NCBI RefSeq assembly: GCF_003063335.1
Contig: NZ_NERX01000010.1
Span: forward strand, 1 to 56,513
DNA: 56,513 nt
Origin: Limnohabitans sp. MMS-10A-192
Lineage (GTDB): Bacteria; Pseudomonadota; Gammaproteobacteria; Burkholderiales; Burkholderiaceae_C
Reading direction: 5' to 3'
Shown: positions 8,048 to 16,487 of the stretch, in pieces
How positions within the stretch are numbered: position 1 is the first letter of the stretch
Layout: each line of letters opens with the position of its first letter
Translations under genes and position numbers: made by a program
Notes under the pieces: model-generated
Told to the model about the DNA's origin: nothing
The model's database searches: none
Seen by the model: the letters and a program-made list of their open reading frames with translations, nothing else

Positions 8048-8680
8048 GTGCTGACCCGTACCAAGCTCAAAACAGAAGACCGTCAAGCCGAGTTAGTCCA
8101 AGCCGCTTTGGATTTAGCGGCTATGAAAAGTCCTGCAGAGATCACGACAGGTGACCTGGCACAGGCCATCGGGATCACGCAGGGTGGCGTGTTCAAGCAC
8201 TTCGAGAGTAAGGAAGCGATTTGGCTGGCGGTGCTCGATTGGGCACACCAGACCTTGATTGGAAGATTGCAGCAGGTAGCGCAGGCGCAACAGACCAGCC
8301 CTGTGCAGGCATTGCGCGCAGTTTTCACGGCCCACATCGGTTTTGTGCAGACATACCCCGGAGTTCCACGGCTGATTTTTCAGGAGCTACAGCATGCCAA
8401 GCCTACGGCACTTAAGGGCAAGGTTCAGCTGCTCATGGCCGACTACCGTGGCTTGGTTGCCGGATTGCTGGCACAAGCGCATGAGGAGGGTCTGATCACA
8501 GCCGAGGTGGATCCCAAGGGTGCGGTCGTTCTTTTCATGGGGGCTGTTCAAGGGCTGGTCATGCAGTCACTCGTCACAGGCCGCCTCAAAGACATGGCAC
8601 GTCATGCCCAGGCGGTTTTCAACATTTACGAGGCCGGTTTACTGATGCAGTCTGCGGCCGAATCAAGGAAGCGCAAATGA
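8048..8680 (+). CDS. TetR/AcrR family transcriptional regulator
   Basis: 210 residues from a GTG start. The N-terminal helix-turn-helix is clear (TTGDLAQAIGITQGGVFKHF, about 37-56), and the C-terminal half is the variable ligand-binding helical domain. The stop overlaps the start of the next gene (ATGA at 8677-8680), so the regulator is the first gene of its own efflux operon. By analogy with the family it represses the operon by binding the palindrome just upstream until an exported substrate or related ligand is bound. The ligand is unknown. Confidence 0.88.
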   Translation: MLTRTKLKTEDRQAELVQAALDLAAMKSPAEITTGDLAQAIGITQGGVFKHFESKEAIWLAVLDWAHQTLIGRLQQVAQAQQTSPVQALRAVFTAHIGFVQTYPGVPRLIFQELQHAKPTALKGKVQLLMADYRGLVAGLLAQAHEEGLITAEVDPKGAVVLFMGAVQGLVMQSLVTGRLKDMARHAQAVFNIYEAGLLMQSAAESRKRK

Positions 8681-9870
8681 TCCTCTTCAAATTGAACAAG
8701 CGACAGGTCGTGATCGTCCTCGGCCTTGCAGCAGCGGTGCTTGCATTCGGATTCGTTGTCTTTCGCATGGGGCCGTTGGCTCCCACCAGAATCACTGTCG
8801 CACAGGCCAGCAACGAGCGCCTGACGCCGTCGGTGTTCGGCATTGGCAGTGTGGAAGCTCGCCAAAGCTGGCTCATGGGGCCGACGGTGGCCGGACGCGT
8901 GCTGCATGTGCATGTGGATGTAGGACAGACGGTCAAGGCCGGACAACTCTTGGCCGAGATGGACCCGGTGGACCTGGACCAGCGCCTGCAGGCGCAGGAT
9001 GCTGCCCTGACCAAGGCAGTCAGTGTTGAAGCGGCAGTCAACGCCCAGGTGGCTGACACACAAGCGCGACGCGCATTGGCCATGACCAACCTGAACCGGC
9101 AAAAAGAGCTGGCCCGGCAAAACTTCATCAGCCCCTCGGCTCTGGAAGGCAGGGAGCAGGAGCTGCAGTCTGCCGATGCTGCGCTGGCGGCGGCGCAAGC
9201 CAACTTGCAGGCAGCCAAGCAGGACACACGACGTCTGCAGTCTGAACGCGCAGCAGCATCGCTTCAAAAACAGAACACTCGGTTGCTCGCTCCTGCCGAT
9301 GCCGTGGTGATCAGCCGGGATGCCGAATCAGGCAGTACGGTGGTTGCCGGACAACCGGTGCTCCGACTGGCCAACCCCGACAGCCTCTGGGTCAAGTTGC
9401 GGGTAGACCAGGCTCGGTCAACTGAGCTGGCTGTCGGCTTGCCAGCCCAAATTGTGTTGCGCTCACGGCCACAGCAGGTTCTGGCAGGCAAAGTGGATCG
9501 GGTTGAGTTGCAGGCGGACGCTGTGACAGAAGAGCGGATTGCGCAAGTGGCGTTCGAGCAGATTCCTGCGGCGCTTTCGATTGGCGAGATGGCTGAGGTC
9601 ACTCTCCAGCTCCAGCCGACCGAGCAGGCGCTGGTGGTGCCGCAGGCCAGTGTACAGACCCATCAGGGCCGCACAGGCGTATGGCGTCTCAAAGACAGCG
9701 CACTCGATTTTGTGCCTGTCCAATGGGGCGCCGCCAGCCTGGATGGGCGTGTGCAGGCGCTCAGCGGCTTGGCATCAGGCGATACGGTGGTGGTGTACAG
9801 CGAAAAACCGCTGTCCGCAGGGGCGCGCTTCAAGGTGGTCGATACGCTCGTGAAAAAGGCCAAACCATGA
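8677..9870 (+). CDS. HlyD-type periplasmic adaptor of ABC exporter
   Basis: 397 residues. One N-terminal membrane segment (about 9-29) anchors it in the inner membrane. A lipoyl/barrel-sandwich half-motif (VAGRVLHVHVDVGQTVKAGQ) is followed by a long alpha-helical hairpin rich in Ala, Gln and Arg (about 100-195), the second lipoyl half (LLAPADAVVISRDAESGSTV) and a beta-barrel domain. It would link the inner-membrane ABC permease to an outer-membrane channel; no TolC gene is present here. The start overlaps the TetR stop and the stop overlaps the permease start, showing tight translational coupling. Confidence 0.88.
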   Translation: MILFKLNKRQVVIVLGLAAAVLAFGFVVFRMGPLAPTRITVAQASNERLTPSVFGIGSVEARQSWLMGPTVAGRVLHVHVDVGQTVKAGQLLAEMDPVDLDQRLQAQDAALTKAVSVEAAVNAQVADTQARRALAMTNLNRQKELARQNFISPSALEGREQELQSADAALAAAQANLQAAKQDTRRLQSERAAASLQKQNTRLLAPADAVVISRDAESGSTVVAGQPVLRLANPDSLWVKLRVDQARSTELAVGLPAQIVLRSRPQQVLAGKVDRVELQADAVTEERIAQVAFEQIPAALSIGEMAEVTLQLQPTEQALVVPQASVQTHQGRTGVWRLKDSALDFVPVQWGAASLDGRVQALSGLASGDTVVVYSEKPLSAGARFKVVDTLVKKAKP

Positions 9871-11069
9871 TCAGCCTGGCGGCGCGCGACATTCAGCACA
9901 GTTGGGCTAAGTTCGTGCTCACCGGGCTGGGGCTGGGTTTGCTCATTGGTGTGACGCTGACCATGGCCGGTGTGTTTCGCGGCATGGTGGACGATGCGCA
10001 GGCTTTGCTGAACAACAGCGGCGCCGACTTGTGGGTGGTCCAAAAGGACACGCAGGGGCCGTATGCCGAAGCTTCCAGCCTCAAAGACGATGTGGTGCGC
10101 AGCATTGCGGGTATGCCCGGTGTTGCTATGGCAGCCAACATCACTTACTTCACCATGCAGATCAAAGCCGTGGGAGGCAAGGAGGCCCGAGCCATGGTGG
10201 TCGGCATTGAACCCGGTGCTGCTGGGTTGCCCGGGCAACCTGGCCATTTGCTGGCAGGTCGGCACCTCACTCGCAGCCACTACGAAGCAGTGGCAGACAT
10301 CAAGACAGGGCTGTCGCTGGGCGACAAGGTCGAGATCCGGCGTCACACCTACGAAGTGGTGGGCTTGACGCGCCGCATGGTGTCCTCCGGTGGAGACCCG
10401 ATGGTGTTCATTCCGCTCAAGGACGCTCAGGAAGCGCAATTCATCAAGGACAACGACGCCATCGTGAACGACCGGTCGCGCACAGCGGCCAACCCCGCGT
10501 TCAATCGGCCTGCGGTACCAGGTCTGCTCGATGCCGTGCAAAACCTGCAAACCAGCAGTCGCAACGTCAATGCGGTGCTGGTGCGCGTGACCGAGGGCTG
10601 GTCAGCTGCGCAGGTAGCCGAACCGATCCGGCGCTGGAAGCATCTGACTGTCTTCACCCGCGAGGACATGGAAGACATCCTGGTCGACAAACTGATTGCA
10701 ACCTCGGCGAAGCAGATCGGCATGTTTCTGGCCATCCTGGCCGTGGTCAGTGCAGCGATTGTGGCCTTCATCATCTACACCATGACGTTAGGCAAGATTC
10801 GCGAAATTGCCGTTCTCAAGTTGATCGGCACCCGCAACCTGACCATTGCGTCCATGATCCTGCAACAGGCCCTGGGCCTCGGTGTGATCGGCTTTGTGGT
10901 GGGCAAAGTGGCCGCTACCCTTTGGGCACCAGTCTTTCCAAAGTTCGTTCTTTTGCTAACGCAAGATGCCGTGTTGGGCTTTATCGCCACCATGCTCATT
11001 TGCACTCTGGCAAGTACCCTGGCCATCCGGATTGCCCTGCGCGTCGATCCTGCACAGGCCATCAGTTGA
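9867..11069 (+). CDS. ABC transporter permease, FtsX/MacB-DevC type
   Basis: 400 residues from the ATG at 9867, which overlaps the preceding stop. An N-terminal membrane helix (KFVLTGLGLGLLIGVTLTMA) is followed by a periplasmic MacB-like domain of about 230 residues and three C-terminal membrane helices (around 285-315, 335-355 and 365-390), the FtsX topology. With the adaptor and ATPase on either side it forms a three-part exporter like DevBCA or MacAB. Such systems export glycolipids, peptides or macrolides; the cargo here cannot be told. Confidence 0.88.
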   Translation: MISLAARDIQHSWAKFVLTGLGLGLLIGVTLTMAGVFRGMVDDAQALLNNSGADLWVVQKDTQGPYAEASSLKDDVVRSIAGMPGVAMAANITYFTMQIKAVGGKEARAMVVGIEPGAAGLPGQPGHLLAGRHLTRSHYEAVADIKTGLSLGDKVEIRRHTYEVVGLTRRMVSSGGDPMVFIPLKDAQEAQFIKDNDAIVNDRSRTAANPAFNRPAVPGLLDAVQNLQTSSRNVNAVLVRVTEGWSAAQVAEPIRRWKHLTVFTREDMEDILVDKLIATSAKQIGMFLAILAVVSAAIVAFIIYTMTLGKIREIAVLKLIGTRNLTIASMILQQALGLGVIGFVVGKVAATLWAPVFPKFVLLLTQDAVLGFIATMLICTLASTLAIRIALRVDPAQAIS

Positions 11070-11079
11070 GGCGCGCCCC

Positions 11080-11796
11080 ATGAACAGCACACCAGGCGGT
11101 ATCCGCATCGAAAACCTGCGCAAGGTCTATGGCCATGGCGACACTGCCGTGGAAGCGCTCAAGAACGTCAACATGCAGGTCGCGCCGGGCGAGGTGGTGG
11201 GCTTGGTGGGGCCATCGGGCTCGGGCAAGAGTACCTTGCTCAAATGTCTCGGTGCGATCATTGAGCCCACGTCCGGGCGCATGACGCTAGGCGATGAAGT
11301 CATCTACGACAATGGCTGGAAGACGCCCGATCTGCGCGCCCTGCGCCGCGACCGGATCGGATTTGTGTTTCAAGCGCCCTATCTGATTCCGTTTCTGGAC
11401 GTGACTGACAACGTGGCCCTGCTACCCATGCTGGCAGGTGTGCCCAATGCAAATGCGCGGCAGCGCGCACTGGAATTGCTCGATGCCCTGGACGTGGCGC
11501 ACCGCGCCCAGGCCGAGCCTGCACAACTCTCAGGCGGCGAGCAGCAACGGGTGTCGATTGCCCGTGCACTGGCCAACAAGCCACCGGTGATCCTGGCCGA
11601 CGAACCTACGGCCCCGCTGGACAGCGAACGTGCACTGGGCGTGATGCGCATCCTTAACAATATGGCACGGCAGGCGCAGACGGCCATCATCGTCGTGACC
11701 CACGATGAGAAGATCATTCCGACTTTCAAGCGGATTTATCACATTCGTGATGGTCAAACGATAGAGGAGCAAGGTGAGGGAAGAGCACTGGATTAA
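11080..11796 (+). CDS. ABC transporter ATP-binding protein
   Basis: 238 residues from the ATG at 11080, 10 bp after the permease stop. Walker A is GPSGSGKST (about 44-52), the Q-loop follows in FVFQAPY, the ABC signature is LSGGEQQR and Walker B is VILADEPTAPLD. The Pro in EPTAPLD replaces the Asn usual in the LolD/MacB group. This is the cytoplasmic motor of the exporter and the last gene of the TetR operon. The segment 11797-11970 carries the control region of the next operon. Confidence 0.9.
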   Translation: MNSTPGGIRIENLRKVYGHGDTAVEALKNVNMQVAPGEVVGLVGPSGSGKSTLLKCLGAIIEPTSGRMTLGDEVIYDNGWKTPDLRALRRDRIGFVFQAPYLIPFLDVTDNVALLPMLAGVPNANARQRALELLDALDVAHRAQAEPAQLSGGEQQRVSIARALANKPPVILADEPTAPLDSERALGVMRILNNMARQAQTAIIVVTHDEKIIPTFKRIYHIRDGQTIEEQGEGRALD

Positions 11797-11911
11797 GTTC
11801 GAAATCTCAATTGTTGACGCCCCCTTGATGACAATGGGCGACAGTTACCCAATGCGTTGAACATGAGGTTTGCCAGGCACTCAAAAGCGCTTGGTGTCAG
11901 GTGTCGGTCAT

Positions 11912-11934
11912 AAAATGCATTCAAAGAGAATATT
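11912..11934. promoter_or_regulatory. NsrR-like operator upstream of nsrR
   Basis: Arms AAAATGCATTC and AAGAGAATATT separated by one base. It shares 17 of 23 positions, including the GAATATT end, with the box before ytfE. It lies 36 bp before the nsrR start, suited to autorepression relieved by NO. Confidence 0.6.
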
Positions 11935-11970
11935 TGAGGCATCCTCCTCAAGAACTAGGACTTCAGAACG

Positions 11971-12456
11971 ATGCGACTGACCCACTGGACCGACTACAGT
12001 TTGCGTGTGCTGATGTATTGCGCGCAATGCGAGGCGCAACAAAGCGTGGCGACCATCCAAGCGATTGCAGACCAACATGGCATTTCCAAGAGTCACCTGA
12101 CCAAAATTGTCATGACGCTGGCCGCCGATGGCTACCTGCAAACCAGTCGGGGACGGGGCGGTGGCATTTGCCTGGGGCGGCCTGCTGCGCAGATTGTGCT
12201 GGGCGAGGTGGTGCGCAAGACCGAAACGGATTTTCAGATGGTTGAATGTTTTGGTGAAGGCCAAAGCCACTGTGCCTTGCTGCCAGCCTGCCACTTGAAA
12301 AACGTGTTGGCGCAAGCTCTGGAAGCTTTTTTTGCAACCCTAGATGGGATCACCCTGGCCGATTTGATGGACACCACACAAGCCCGAATGGCGACGCTGC
12401 AAACCCTGGCCTTCAAGCCCCAGGCGGCCAGGTCACGCAAGGTCGTCATGACATGA
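11971..12456 (+). CDS. nsrR: Rrf2-family NO-sensing repressor NsrR
   Basis: 161 residues. The N-terminal winged helix has the NsrR-like start MRLTHWTDYSLRVLMY, a recognition helix near 38-50 (GISKSHLTKIVMTL) and the wing RGRGGG. Three cysteines at 93, 101 and 107 (spacing x7 and x5) are placed as in NsrR, where they hold an NO-sensitive Fe-S cluster; IscR has a different spacing. Its own control region and that of ytfE share a box. Unusually, it is the first gene of an operon with the nitrate sensor pair: the stop overlaps the narX start. Confidence 0.88.
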   Translation: MRLTHWTDYSLRVLMYCAQCEAQQSVATIQAIADQHGISKSHLTKIVMTLAADGYLQTSRGRGGGICLGRPAAQIVLGEVVRKTETDFQMVECFGEGQSHCALLPACHLKNVLAQALEAFFATLDGITLADLMDTTQARMATLQTLAFKPQAARSRKVVMT

Positions 12457-14363
12457 AGCACACAGCGTCCCTGTCGGCCAAACTAGTGCGCATTGGTGCC
12501 GGTTTGCTGGTGGTTGCCCTGATCTCGATTGGCCTGACCTTGTGGGTGACCTGGAAGCTCAGTGGCGGTGCGGCCGCCCTGAACGAGGCGGGGCGCATGC
12601 GCATGCAAACCTGGCGACTGACCAGCGAAGTGCAGGCGCAGTTGCCAGCAGCACACATTGAGGCCTTGACCCGCGAATTTGACAGCAGCATGCAGTTGCT
12701 CAAAAACGGCGATGCCAGCAGGCCGCTGTTTGTGCCTTGGGATGATCACGTCAGGCTGCGATATGGCGAGGTGGAGCGCCTGTGGCAAAACCAGAAAACC
12801 CGCTTCATGGCGCAACCGTCCATGGACCATGCCAGTCTGGTTCAGCATGCCAATACCTTTTTGACCTCGATTGATCGGTTTGTCTTGTCCATCGAAGGCC
12901 AGATGGCGGGCTTGACCGCGATCCTCAACCTGTTCCAGTTTGTGATGATGGCGCTGGCCATCGGCGGTGCCGTCATCATGCTCTACACGGGTTATATGTA
13001 TGTGATCAACCCCTTGAGCAATCTGCGCGATGGTCTGCGCAAAATTGAGTCAGCACAGTTTGCCACCCGGGTCGATGTGGCCTCCAACGATGAGTTTGGC
13101 CAAGTGGCTTCGGGTTTCAATCGCATGGCGGCGACCCTCCAGTCCTTGTATGGCAACCTCGAAGCTCAGGTGGCAGCCAAGACGCAACGCATCGCTGCGC
13201 AAAAAGAACGGCTGGAGGGGCTTTACGGCATGAGTGCTTTCCTGGCCCAAAGCAATGACTTGAACGAGTTGACGCAAGGCTTTGCACAGCACGTGCGCCT
13301 GCTCATGAAGGCAGATGCGATTGTCCTGCGATGGTCGGGCGAAGACGCCAGCAAATTGCTCCTGCTGGCATCGGACGCTTTTCCGCTGGCCATGCAGGAG
13401 GAAGAAAAATGCCTGATGGCAGGGGCTTGCGCCTGCGGCCAGCCCCAGAACGATGCCCGCACGCGGGTAATCCCCATCATGAACAGCGAGGTGGCCCCCT
13501 TGCAGCACTGCGCCCGCATAGGCTATGTGGGCATGACCTCGGTGCCCGTGCGCATGCACCACAAGGTGCTGGGTGAGATCAACCTGTTCTACAAAAGCCA
13601 GGTCAGCCTGCCTGCCGAAGAGCTGGAGCTGATGGACACCCTGGCCAGCCACCTGGCCACGGCGGTGGAGGGTTTGCGTGCTGCGGCCTTGGACCGGGAG
13701 GCCGCCATCTCGGGTGAGCGTGCTTTGCTGGCCCGGGAGCTGCACGACTCGATCGCGCAGTCGTTGGCGTTTCTCAAGATTCAGGTGCAGCTGTTGCGCA
13801 ACGCCATGGCCAAAAACGATGCCGACAAAACAGCACTGGCCCTGGGTGAACTTGACAGTGGCCTGAAGGAAAGCATTGCCGATGTGCGCGAGTTGCTGTT
13901 GCACTTTCGCACCCGCACCCAGGCCGATGACATTGACCGAGCGGTGCAGGAGACTCTCCAGAAATTTCAGCACCAGACCGGTCTGCAGGTCAGTCGCAAG
14001 GTGATAGGTGAGGGTCTGCCTTTGCCGCAGGATGTTCAGATTCACGTTTTGCATGTCTTGCAGGAGGCGCTGTCCAATGTCCGCAAACACGCGGGTGCGC
14101 GTGGCGTCGAGATCGAAATCCACAAGGGCGACTCCTGGCGCTTTGTGGTGCGCGACGACGGGGCCGGTTTTGACGAAGGTGGCCAGCGCAGCGAACTGCA
14201 GGTGGGTCTGAAGATCATGCGCGAACGCGCCGACCAGATCGGTGCCTCGGTGACGGTGGACTCCGCTGTGGGCCAAGGCACCGCCGTTACCCTTAGGGTG
14301 CCTACCGCCCAATCTCCCAAAACCCAACCGAGCGGGGAGATGTCCCCCACTTTGTACGCATGA
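12453..14363 (+). CDS. narX: Nitrate/nitrite sensor histidine kinase NarX
   Basis: 636 residues. The first membrane helix (about 9-34) runs into the periplasmic nitrate-binding P-box LNEAGRMRMQTWRL (43-56); a second helix lies near 150-180 and HAMP near 180-235. A GAF-like central part holds a cysteine cluster (KCLMAGACACG, plus Cys in LQHCARIGY), a NarX/NarQ-family hallmark of uncertain role. The HisKA_3 phospho-site is H431 in ARELHDSIAQSL, and the ATPase has QEALSNVRKHAG and RDDGAGFDE. It phosphorylates NarL when nitrate is present. The start overlaps nsrR and the stop overlaps narL. Confidence 0.92.
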   Translation: MKHTASLSAKLVRIGAGLLVVALISIGLTLWVTWKLSGGAAALNEAGRMRMQTWRLTSEVQAQLPAAHIEALTREFDSSMQLLKNGDASRPLFVPWDDHVRLRYGEVERLWQNQKTRFMAQPSMDHASLVQHANTFLTSIDRFVLSIEGQMAGLTAILNLFQFVMMALAIGGAVIMLYTGYMYVINPLSNLRDGLRKIESAQFATRVDVASNDEFGQVASGFNRMAATLQSLYGNLEAQVAAKTQRIAAQKERLEGLYGMSAFLAQSNDLNELTQGFAQHVRLLMKADAIVLRWSGEDASKLLLLASDAFPLAMQEEEKCLMAGACACGQPQNDARTRVIPIMNSEVAPLQHCARIGYVGMTSVPVRMHHKVLGEINLFYKSQVSLPAEELELMDTLASHLATAVEGLRAAALDREAAISGERALLARELHDSIAQSLAFLKIQVQLLRNAMAKNDADKTALALGELDSGLKESIADVRELLLHFRTRTQADDIDRAVQETLQKFQHQTGLQVSRKVIGEGLPLPQDVQIHVLHVLQEALSNVRKHAGARGVEIEIHKGDSWRFVVRDDGAGFDEGGQRSELQVGLKIMRERADQIGASVTVDSAVGQGTAVTLRVPTAQSPKTQPSGEMSPTLYA

Positions 14364-15046
14364 CCGAACCGATTGCACTTCTTGTGGTCGACGACCACAC
14401 CTTGTTTCGCCGTGGCCTCATTGCCTTGCTCTCGCAAGACGAGCGTTTTCGGGTGGTAGGCGAGGCTGGTGATGTGGGCGAAGCCCTGCGCGTACTGGCC
14501 AAAATCCAGCCAGACCTGCTCTTGCTGGACAACCATTTGCCGGGCGTGAAAGGGGTGGATGCCATCGGGGCGCTCAAGCAAGCCTCGCCCGATTTGCACA
14601 TCCTGATGCTCACCGTGAGCGAAGATGAGGACGACCTGTCCAAAGCCCTGCAAAACGGGGCCGACGGGTATTTGCTGAAAACCGCGGAGTCAGACCAGCT
14701 GTGTGAAGCCCTGGTCAAAGTGCATGAGGGGCATTCGGTCATCAGCCCGGCCATGCTCAACAAGCTGGTGTCGGGTCTGCGCCAACCCGCAGGTGCCAGC
14801 CAGCCGCCAAATGAGCGGATTCAAGCCGCCACAGCCCATCCCTTGCAGGAACTGGACAAACTCTCGCCCCGCGAAAAGGACATCTTTTTGCTGATCGCCA
14901 AGAGCCTGCGCAACAAGCAAATTGCGCGCGAGCTGGACATTGCCGAGACCACGGTAAAGATCCATGTTCAACATATTTTCAAAAAAATGAATCTGACATC
15001 ACGGGTGCAAATTGCCATTTTTGCTGCAAGTAACGGCATGAGTTGA
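14360..15046 (+). CDS. narL: Response regulator NarL
   Basis: 228 residues. The receiver domain has the acidic pair D11/D12, the phosphoacceptor D57 in LLLLDNHLPG and the conserved Lys in YLLKTAE; the LuxR-type helix-turn-helix spans about 165-225 (LSPREKDIFLLIAK, ETTVKIHVQHIFKKM). It would activate the narK-narGHJI operon that starts 141 bp downstream. The stop codon lies inside an FNR-type site, so control DNA for the next operon begins within this gene. I saw no convincing NarL heptamer cluster in the short gap. Confidence 0.92.
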   Translation: MTEPIALLVVDDHTLFRRGLIALLSQDERFRVVGEAGDVGEALRVLAKIQPDLLLLDNHLPGVKGVDAIGALKQASPDLHILMLTVSEDEDDLSKALQNGADGYLLKTAESDQLCEALVKVHEGHSVISPAMLNKLVSGLRQPAGASQPPNERIQAATAHPLQELDKLSPREKDIFLLIAKSLRNKQIARELDIAETTVKIHVQHIFKKMNLTSRVQIAIFAASNGMS

Positions 15047-15056
15047 TAAATATCAA
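15043..15056. promoter_or_regulatory. FNR/DNR-type site before narK
   Basis: TTGATAAATATCAA is a perfect match to the FNR/DNR consensus TTGAT-N4-ATCAA. It overlaps the narL stop codon and lies 131 bp before the narK1 start. It implies anaerobic induction of the nitrate reductase operon by an FNR-family activator encoded elsewhere. A second weaker ATCAAATTTGAT palindrome overlaps its right side. Confidence 0.8.
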
Positions 15057-15187
15057 ATTTGATAGTTTTATGGGAGGGTGAAGGCAGGTTCTTCATCCTC
15101 CTTTTGCTTTGGGGGTAGATACCTTCAGACGGATACCCAAGGCTGCGCCAAAAAACCACACTCGGTGCATGAGTTTGGAGAATAAAA

Positions 15188-16465
15188 ATGGCGAATGAAT
15201 TGATCCAGCAGCGCAAAGCCTGGTCGGTGCTGATTGTCAGCACCCTGGCGTTCACGGTCTGTTTCATGGTGTGGATGATGTTTGGCGTGATCGGGGTGCC
15301 GATCAAGAAAATGCTGAACCTCAACGCCACCGAGTTTGGCCTGTTGATGGCCATGCCGGTGCTGACCGGCTCATTGGTTCGGGTGCCATTGGGCATCTGG
15401 ACCGACCGCTACGGCGGGCGCATCGTCATGGCGGTGCTGATGGCGCTCACGGTGCCGGCCATCTGGCTCATGTCTTACGCCACCGCTTACTGGCATTTTC
15501 TGGTGATTGGCCTGTTTGTGGGTCTGGCGGGCGGCTCGTTTTCGGTGGGCACGCCCTATGTGGCGCGCTGGTTCTCCAAAAACAAGCAGGGCATGGCCAT
15601 GGGGGTTTATGGCGCGGGCAACTCGGGCTCGGCGGTCAACAAATTTGTGGCCCCGGTGATTCTGGTCGCCTTTGGCTGGGCGGCTGTGCCGCAGGTGTAT
15701 GCGGCCATCATGGCGGGCACGGTGGTGCTGTTCTGGCTGTTCAGCCACAGCGATCCGGCACACCTGGTGCCCAGCCAGGTGTCGTTCATGGACCAACTCA
15801 AAACACTGAAAGACCCCCGCGTGCTCAAGTACTGCCAGTACTACAGCATCGTGTTTGGCGGCTATGTGGCGCTGGCACTGTGGATGGTGCAGTACTACAT
15901 CGGCGAATACGGCCTGGACATCCGCGTGGCGGCTTTGCTGGCTGCGTGCTTTTCGCTGCCCGGCGGCGTGTTGCGCGCCGTGGGTGGGGTGTTGAGTGAC
16001 AAATACGGCGCCCACAGCGTCACATGGTGGGTGCTGTGGGTCAGCTGGATTTGCCTGTTCTTGCTGTCCTATCCGCAAACCGAATTCACGATTGCCACCG
16101 TCACCGGGCCGCAGACCTTTGTGATTGGCCTGAACGTGTACGTGTTCACCGGCTTGATGTTCATCCTGGGCATTGCCTGGGCCTTTGGCAAGGCCAGTGT
16201 CTTCAAGTACATCGCCAACGACTACCCCGACAACATCGGTGCCATCAGCGGCATGGTGGGTTTGGCCGGGGGTCTGGGTGGTTTTGTGCTGCCCATCCTG
16301 TTTGGCGCGCTGGTCGATCTTACCGGTGTGCGCAGCAGTGCCTTCATGTTGATGTACGGCGTGGTCTGGGTCTCGCTCATCTGGATGTACTGGACCGAGG
16401 TGCGCAAAACCGAATTTATGGGCCAAGCCCCAGCCGACATCACGCAACCAGGCCTGCGCGCCTGA
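15188..16465 (+). CDS. narK1: Nitrate/nitrite transporter NarK, type 1
   Basis: 425 residues with 12 predicted membrane segments, major facilitator superfamily. Family marks visible are RVPLGIWTDRYGGR (after helix 2), the nitrate-signature glycine-rich GLAGGSFSVGTPYVARWF in helix 5 and GMVGLAGGLGGFVLPI in helix 11. Short type 1 NarK proteins are thought to act as nitrate/proton symporters, useful for starting respiration when no internal nitrite exists. GGAG precedes the ATG by 7 bp. First gene of the operon narK1-narK2-narGHJI, with narK2 22 bp downstream. Confidence 0.92.
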   Translation: MANELIQQRKAWSVLIVSTLAFTVCFMVWMMFGVIGVPIKKMLNLNATEFGLLMAMPVLTGSLVRVPLGIWTDRYGGRIVMAVLMALTVPAIWLMSYATAYWHFLVIGLFVGLAGGSFSVGTPYVARWFSKNKQGMAMGVYGAGNSGSAVNKFVAPVILVAFGWAAVPQVYAAIMAGTVVLFWLFSHSDPAHLVPSQVSFMDQLKTLKDPRVLKYCQYYSIVFGGYVALALWMVQYYIGEYGLDIRVAALLAACFSLPGGVLRAVGGVLSDKYGAHSVTWWVLWVSWICLFLLSYPQTEFTIATVTGPQTFVIGLNVYVFTGLMFILGIAWAFGKASVFKYIANDYPDNIGAISGMVGLAGGLGGFVLPILFGALVDLTGVRSSAFMLMYGVVWVSLIWMYWTEVRKTEFMGQAPADITQPGLRA

Positions 16466-16487
16466 ACCCTGCATAAGGAACAAAAAA

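Noticed and set aside
11825..11838. FNR site before nsrR
   Set aside because: TTGATGACAATGGG matches only the left half of the FNR consensus.
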